Source: Parvibaculum indicum
GTDB lineage: Bacteria; Pseudomonadota; Alphaproteobacteria; Parvibaculales; Parvibaculaceae
Assembly: GCF_011762095.1 (NCBI RefSeq)
Contig: NZ_JAASQO010000009.1
Span: 124,001 to 188,000, forward strand
Direction: 5' to 3'
Length of the DNA: 64,000 nt
Made by a program: the position numbers and the translations under genes. Under the pieces are notes generated by a model, which ran no database searches, was not told the origin of the DNA, and saw only the letters and a program-made list of their open reading frames with translations. Numbering within the stretch: position 1 is the first letter of the stretch; every line of letters starts with the position of its first letter. Below are positions 60,611 through 64,000 of this stretch, in pieces.

Positions 60611-62137
60611 TCAGCCGCGCCAGAAGGCGGGGCGGGCAGTGAAATCCGCCCACAGGGAACGAACGCTCTCCCATTCCCGCTCCGCCCTTGCCAGATGGAA
60701 GGCCGCGACATGCGCGACCGCGGGCTGGAGCGCGGTATCGTCCTTAGCCAGCTCGCCCAGAATGGCACGGGCGGTCGCCAGATCGTTCAACGCACCGAAA
60801 GCATCCTGCAGACGGGCAAGGTCCTTCAGATAGGGTTTGGCCTTTTTCCGCCCGAAAAGGGACTGGAAGAAGGAAAGCGTGTAGCGCAGCTTTTTCAGGC
60901 GCTTGCGCAATTCATGGCGCTCTTCCTCATCGAGCTCGCTCATGCGGCTCCCCAGCTTTTCGACACTGGCCTGCCGCTTGTCGAGCGCGCGTACCGCAAA
61001 GGCGGTCACCGGATCGCGCGCGGCGCTTTTCGCACGCCAGCCCCGTTCGCTCAGAAACAATGCCAGTTGCAGCACGAAGCGGCTGTAGCGTTGCGAATGG
61101 ATTGCCTTGTCGGCGGCAGCCCAGGCGCGGGCGCGTTCTTCTTCCACCTTGCGCTTCAGGACGGCAAAGGCTTCTTCCTCGCCCTCGGCCGGCGTCACCG
61201 GTTCCAGAATATCCTGGGTAAAGACATCGAAATCGCGCGCGCGGCCCACCGCATTGCCGAGCCATTTCGCTTCCGCGGAGAGCATTTCCGCCGTTTCGCC
61301 ACCGATCTCCTTGCGGAAAACGGTAAAGGCGGAGCGCATTCGCCGCAGCGACACGCGAAGCTGGTGCAACCCCTCGGGCAGGCGCGCATCGAAAGCGGGG
61401 CCTTCATTGGCCAGCAGATGCAGGAGGCAGTCCCGGAGGATGACTTCATAAGCCTCCTCGGCCGAAAGGTTTTCCCGGAGATCCGTATGGTCGGCCTTGA
61501 CCGCGGCGGAAGCCGTTCCCCGGAGAAGGGCAAAGCCGCGTTCGGCCTTGCTCATACGCGCGATCCACATGGGCGCGATGTCGGCAAAGTCGAGGGCGAT
61601 GCGGTAAAGCTCTTCGGGCCGGCCTTCCTTCAGCTCCAGTTCGACTTCGCAAATATCCGCCTTGCTGCCATTGGCTTTCACAAAGCCGGCATCGAAAGCC
61701 AGCTCCACCCGGTCGCCTTCCTCGGACCGAAGGTCGACCGTCTCGCGGTCGATGTCGCTCTCGATGCGGGGAAGAAGTCTTTCGTCATCGATCAGCTTAC
61801 GGAGCTTTTCGCGAACCGGCGGCGGCAATAGCTCCAGATCCGGCTCGTCGATACGACAGGGAAGAAGGGATTCATATTCTTCCGTATCGTGGAGAAAGCT
61901 CGACGCCGTCCGGTCGTCGCCCGCCTTCAGGGTCTGGATGCATTTGTCGCCGGTGAAGCGCAACCGCAGTGCAAAGCCATTTGCACCAAGCCGCAGATCG
62001 CCCGTATCGAAATAGACGGATCGCATCCGTTTGCGACCGGTCGCCATACCGCTTTCGCGCAGACGCGGCGCCCGGCGCAGGCGCTCCATCGCCTCGGGCG
62101 TGCATTGCAGTTTGAGTTCGATTTCCCTGTCGATCAT
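60611..62137 (-). CDS. CYTH-CHAD domain protein (inorganic triphosphatase/polyphosphate-associated)
   Basis: The product has 508 aa. The N-terminal CYTH domain begins with the EXEXK motif (REIELKL) and shows VYFDTGDLRLGANGFALRLR, CEVELELKEGRPEELY. It is followed by a CHAD domain with its conserved His/Lys/Arg: EGLHQLRVSLRRMRSAFTVF, WLGNAVGRARDFDVF, HELRKRLKKLRYTLSFFQ, and RLQDAFGALNDLATA. CYTH members hydrolyse triphosphates and CHAD domains bind polyphosphate granules. Specific activity is not known. A -10-like TAATAT lies about 55 nt upstream of ATG 62137, suggesting its own promoter. It is 106 nt after hisF and forms the first part of the insertion in the his operon. Confidence 0.9.
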   Translation of the reverse strand: MIDREIELKLQCTPEAMERLRRAPRLRESGMATGRKRMRSVYFDTGDLRLGANGFALRLRFTGDKCIQTLKAGDDRTASSFLHDTEEYESLLPCRIDEPDLELLPPPVREKLRKLIDDERLLPRIESDIDRETVDLRSEEGDRVELAFDAGFVKANGSKADICEVELELKEGRPEELYRIALDFADIAPMWIARMSKAERGFALLRGTASAAVKADHTDLRENLSAEEAYEVILRDCLLHLLANEGPAFDARLPEGLHQLRVSLRRMRSAFTVFRKEIGGETAEMLSAEAKWLGNAVGRARDFDVFTQDILEPVTPAEGEEEAFAVLKRKVEEERARAWAAADKAIHSQRYSRFVLQLALFLSERGWRAKSAARDPVTAFAVRALDKRQASVEKLGSRMSELDEEERHELRKRLKKLRYTLSFFQSLFGRKKAKPYLKDLARLQDAFGALNDLATARAILGELAKDDTALQPAVAHVAAFHLARAEREWESVRSLWADFTARPAFWRG

Positions 62138-62243
62138 GGTCGCGGCACAGCCGGTCTGGTCATCGTTCTGTCGTTCCGGGCTCACTTGTATATTAGCGCA
62201 CCCCAAAATGACAATTCATCGCGTCGGACCTGCGACGATCGCG

Positions 62244-63002
62244 TTAAATCCGAACCGGGACGTCGGCATCTGCCATATGTTGCTTGGCTTCGCCAATCGT
62301 GTACTCGCCGAAATGGAAAATCGAGGCGGCGAGCACCGCGCTTGCATGGCCGTCGCGAACGCCCTCGACCAGATGATCGAGCGTCCCGACCCCGCCCGAT
62401 GCGATCACCGGTATCGCAACCGCATCGGCCACGGCGCGGGTCAGCGCAATGTCGAAGCCGTTGCGCGCGCCGTCACGATCCATGGAGGTCAGAAGGATTT
62501 CGCCGGCGCCGAGTTCGGCCATGCGCGCAGCATATTCCACCGCGTCGATGCCCGTGGGCTTGCGGCCGCCATGGGTGAAGATCTCCCATTTGCCGGGGGC
62601 AACCTGCTTGGCGTCGATGGCAACCACGATGCACTGATTGCCGAATTTTTCCGATGCCTGTCGCACGAATTCCGGATTGGTGACGGCGGCCGTGTTGATC
62701 GACACCTTGTCGGCGCCGGAAAGAAGGAGGGCGCGAACATCCTCCACGGTGCGCACACCGCCGCCCACCGTCAGCGGCATGAAGCAATGTTCCGCCGTGC
62801 GGCGCACCACATCGAAAATGATGGCGCGCTCTTCATGGCTCGCCGTGATGTCGAGAAAGCAAAGTTCGTCCGCGCCGGCCGCGTCATAGGCCTGTGCGGC
62901 CTCCACCGGATCGCCCGCGTCGCGCAGGTCGACGAAGTTCACGCCTTTGACGACGCGGCCGTCCTTCACATCGAGGCAGGGAATGACGCGGGATTTGAGC
63001 AT
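62244..63002 (-). CDS. hisF: Imidazole glycerol phosphate synthase cyclase subunit HisF
   Basis: HisF forms IGP and AICAR from PRFAR using ammonia supplied by HisH. The 252-aa TIM barrel shows [34 protein letters not shown] (catalytic Asp in [12 protein letters not shown]), [33 protein letters not shown] (second catalytic Asp), and [18 protein letters not shown] 63002 overlaps the hisA stop by one nt (TGATG). Confidence 0.97.
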   Translation of the reverse strand: MLKSRVIPCLDVKDGRVVKGVNFVDLRDAGDPVEAAQAYDAAGADELCFLDITASHEERAIIFDVVRRTAEHCFMPLTVGGGVRTVEDVRALLLSGADKVSINTAAVTNPEFVRQASEKFGNQCIVVAIDAKQVAPGKWEIFTHGGRKPTGIDAVEYAARMAELGAGEILLTSMDRDGARNGFDIALTRAVADAVAIPVIASGGVGTLDHLVEGVRDGHASAVLAASIFHFGEYTIGEAKQHMADADVPVRI

Positions 63003-63733
63003 CAGGCTTGCCCTTTCAGCAGCGCCAGCACTTCCTTCGGGTCGAGGCGGCCATCGTAAAGTGCGCGGCCGGAAATGGCGCCCTCGATGCCGGGACAATT
63101 CGCGGCCTGAAGCGCCTTGATATCCTCGATGGAGGAAAGCCCGCCCGAAGCAATGACCGGGATCGAGATCGCATTGGCGAGACCGACCGTCGCTTCGATG
63201 TTGAGGCCCTCCAGTACGCCGTCGCGGTCGATATCGGTATAGATGATGGCCGCGACGCCCGCATTCTCGAAGCGCTTTGCCATATCGAGCACGGTGAGTT
63301 CGGAGACATCGGCCCAGCCTTCGGTGGCAACCTTGCCCCCCTTGGCATCGAGACCCACCGCAATCTGCCCGGGGAACTTCCTGCAGGCCTCGATCACGAG
63401 GTCGGGATCCTTCACCGCCGCCGTGCCGATGATGACGCGCGCGATCCCCTTGCCGAGCCAGGTCTCGATGGTCTTCAGATCGCGAATGCCGCCGCCGAGC
63501 TGAACGGGGATGGAGATGGCGGAAAGAATGGCCTCCACCGCGTCGGCATTGACCGGGCGACCCTCGAAGGCGCCATTCAGATCGACCAGATGGAGATATT
63601 CGAAGCCCGCCGTCTCGAAGGCACGGGCCTGAGCGGCCGGGTCGTCATTGAAGACGGTGGCCTCTTCCATCAGGCCGCGCACGAGGCGCACGCACTGGCC
63701 GTCCTTCAGGTCGATGGCCGGAAACAGGATCAT
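63002..63733 (-). CDS. hisA: Phosphoribosylformimino-5-aminoimidazole carboxamide ribotide isomerase
   Basis: HisA catalyses the Amadori rearrangement of ProFAR to PRFAR. The 243-aa TIM barrel, homologous to HisF, shows [31 protein letters not shown] (catalytic Asp), [33 protein letters not shown] (catalytic Asp), and [15 protein letters not shown]. It lies between hisH (5-nt gap) and hisF (1-nt overlap). Confidence 0.97.
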   Translation of the reverse strand: MILFPAIDLKDGQCVRLVRGLMEEATVFNDDPAAQARAFETAGFEYLHLVDLNGAFEGRPVNADAVEAILSAISIPVQLGGGIRDLKTIETWLGKGIARVIIGTAAVKDPDLVIEACRKFPGQIAVGLDAKGGKVATEGWADVSELTVLDMAKRFENAGVAAIIYTDIDRDGVLEGLNIEATVGLANAISIPVIASGGLSSIEDIKALQAANCPGIEGAISGRALYDGRLDPKEVLALLKGQA

Positions 63734-63738
63734 GAGTG

Positions 63739-64000
63739 TCAGACTTTCCAGGTCAGAAAATTGCCGATCAGCGCAAGGCCGACGCCCTGGCTCTTTTCGG
63801 GGTGGAACTGCGTGCCCACCATATTGTCACGGCCGACCGCGGCAACGACCGGGCCGCCATAATCGGTCACCGCCAACACGTCTTCGTCGTCCTCCGCCGA
63901 GAAAGCATAGGAGTGGACGAAATAGGCGTGATTGCCGGGCAGATCCTCGAGCAGCGGATGAGCGCGTTTCAGGGTGAGTTCGTTCCAGCCCATATGCGGG
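63739..64000 (-). CDS. hisH: Imidazole glycerol phosphate synthase glutaminase subunit HisH, 5' part outside window
   Basis: The visible 86 codons are the C-terminal part. [17 protein letters not shown] starts at the window edge. It is followed by AYFVHSYAF (oxyanion/His region), a [20 protein letters not shown] block with the catalytic His and Glu of the class I glutaminase triad, and the ending NFLTWKV. The catalytic Cys and the N-terminus lie beyond 64000. Ends 5 nt before hisA. Confidence 0.95.
   Translation of the reverse strand, partial: PHMGWNELTLKRAHPLLEDLPGNHAYFVHSYAFSAEDDEDVLAVTDYGGPVVAAVGRDNMVGTQFHPEKSQGVGLALIGNFLTWKV

Overview
The window is a dense, GC-rich stretch (roughly 60-65 % GC by eye) of a bacterial chromosome. 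It is almost certainly from an alphaproteobacterium. The evidence is gene order: tsaB-rimI-fur-plsC-miaB, lpoA-like/rsmI/yraN/gshB, rph-rdgB-hemW divergent from hrcA-grpE, dnaK-dnaJ near dapB, and hisH-hisA-hisF ... hisE-coaA. An OlsB-type ornithine-lipid acyltransferase, a MaeB-type malic enzyme, an NnrU protein and a CTTG-N18-CCTATAT heat-shock promoter at dnaK fit the same assignment. A genus cannot be named from the sequence alone. No rRNA, tRNA, CRISPR array, insertion sequence or prophage was seen.

Layout. 1-12.8 kb: a minus-strand housekeeping block (glnD, murJ, trpS, a DUF2333 protein, a UspA protein, an NfuA/NifU-like protein, a RutE-like nitroreductase, tsaB, rimI, fur, plsC, miaB, the last cut by the window edge). 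13-20.2 kb: a small exported protein, a zinc-ribbon SAM methyltransferase, mutS (minus), maeB and a DUF4399 exported protein. 20.2-28 kb: minus-strand APC permease, OlsB, AmpG-like permease, hybrid histidine kinase and the ComM-like AAA ATPase. 28.1-32 kb: the most accessory-looking part. It holds an AT-rich 529-aa membrane protein bracketed by a 51-bp imperfect direct repeat, then an MFS transporter and an unrecognised membrane protein. 32-38.6 kb: a four-gene minus-strand operon (M19 dipeptidase, HugZ-like, DUF1311/DUF3298-like, GFA-like), then gshB, a MarC-family protein (+), a SirB1-like protein, yraN and rsmI. 39.5-46 kb: LpoA-like lipoprotein, hemW-rdgB-rph (minus), hrcA-grpE (+) and nnrU behind a palindromic operator. 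46-58 kb: a PhoD-type phosphatase and AlkB (minus), dnaK-dnaJ, a VOC protein, dapB, gpmA, DUF2244, nth, a lipoprotein, an EI24/CysZ-like protein and adenosine kinase. 57.9-64 kb: the histidine operon (hisH-hisA-hisF ... hisE-coaA) read leftwards, interrupted by a CYTH-CHAD protein and a pentapeptide-repeat protein.

How the genes work together. Most of the window is core: protein quality control (hrcA, grpE, dnaK, dnaJ), nucleotide hygiene and DNA repair (mutS, nth, alkB, rdgB), tRNA modification (tsaB, miaB), cell-wall work (murJ, AmpG-like, LpoA-like, dapB), lipids (plsC, olsB), nitrogen signalling (glnD), redox and Fe-S (gshB, Nfu, fur, HugZ-like), and histidine and CoA synthesis. I found no convincing undescribed multi-gene system. 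The best leads are the repeat-flanked AT-rich gene, the palindromic operator in front of nnrU, and the two-gene insertion in the his operon.

Gene packing is extreme. Seven convergent pairs are separated by only 1-18 nt. Only four good intrinsic terminators were seen in 64 kb.
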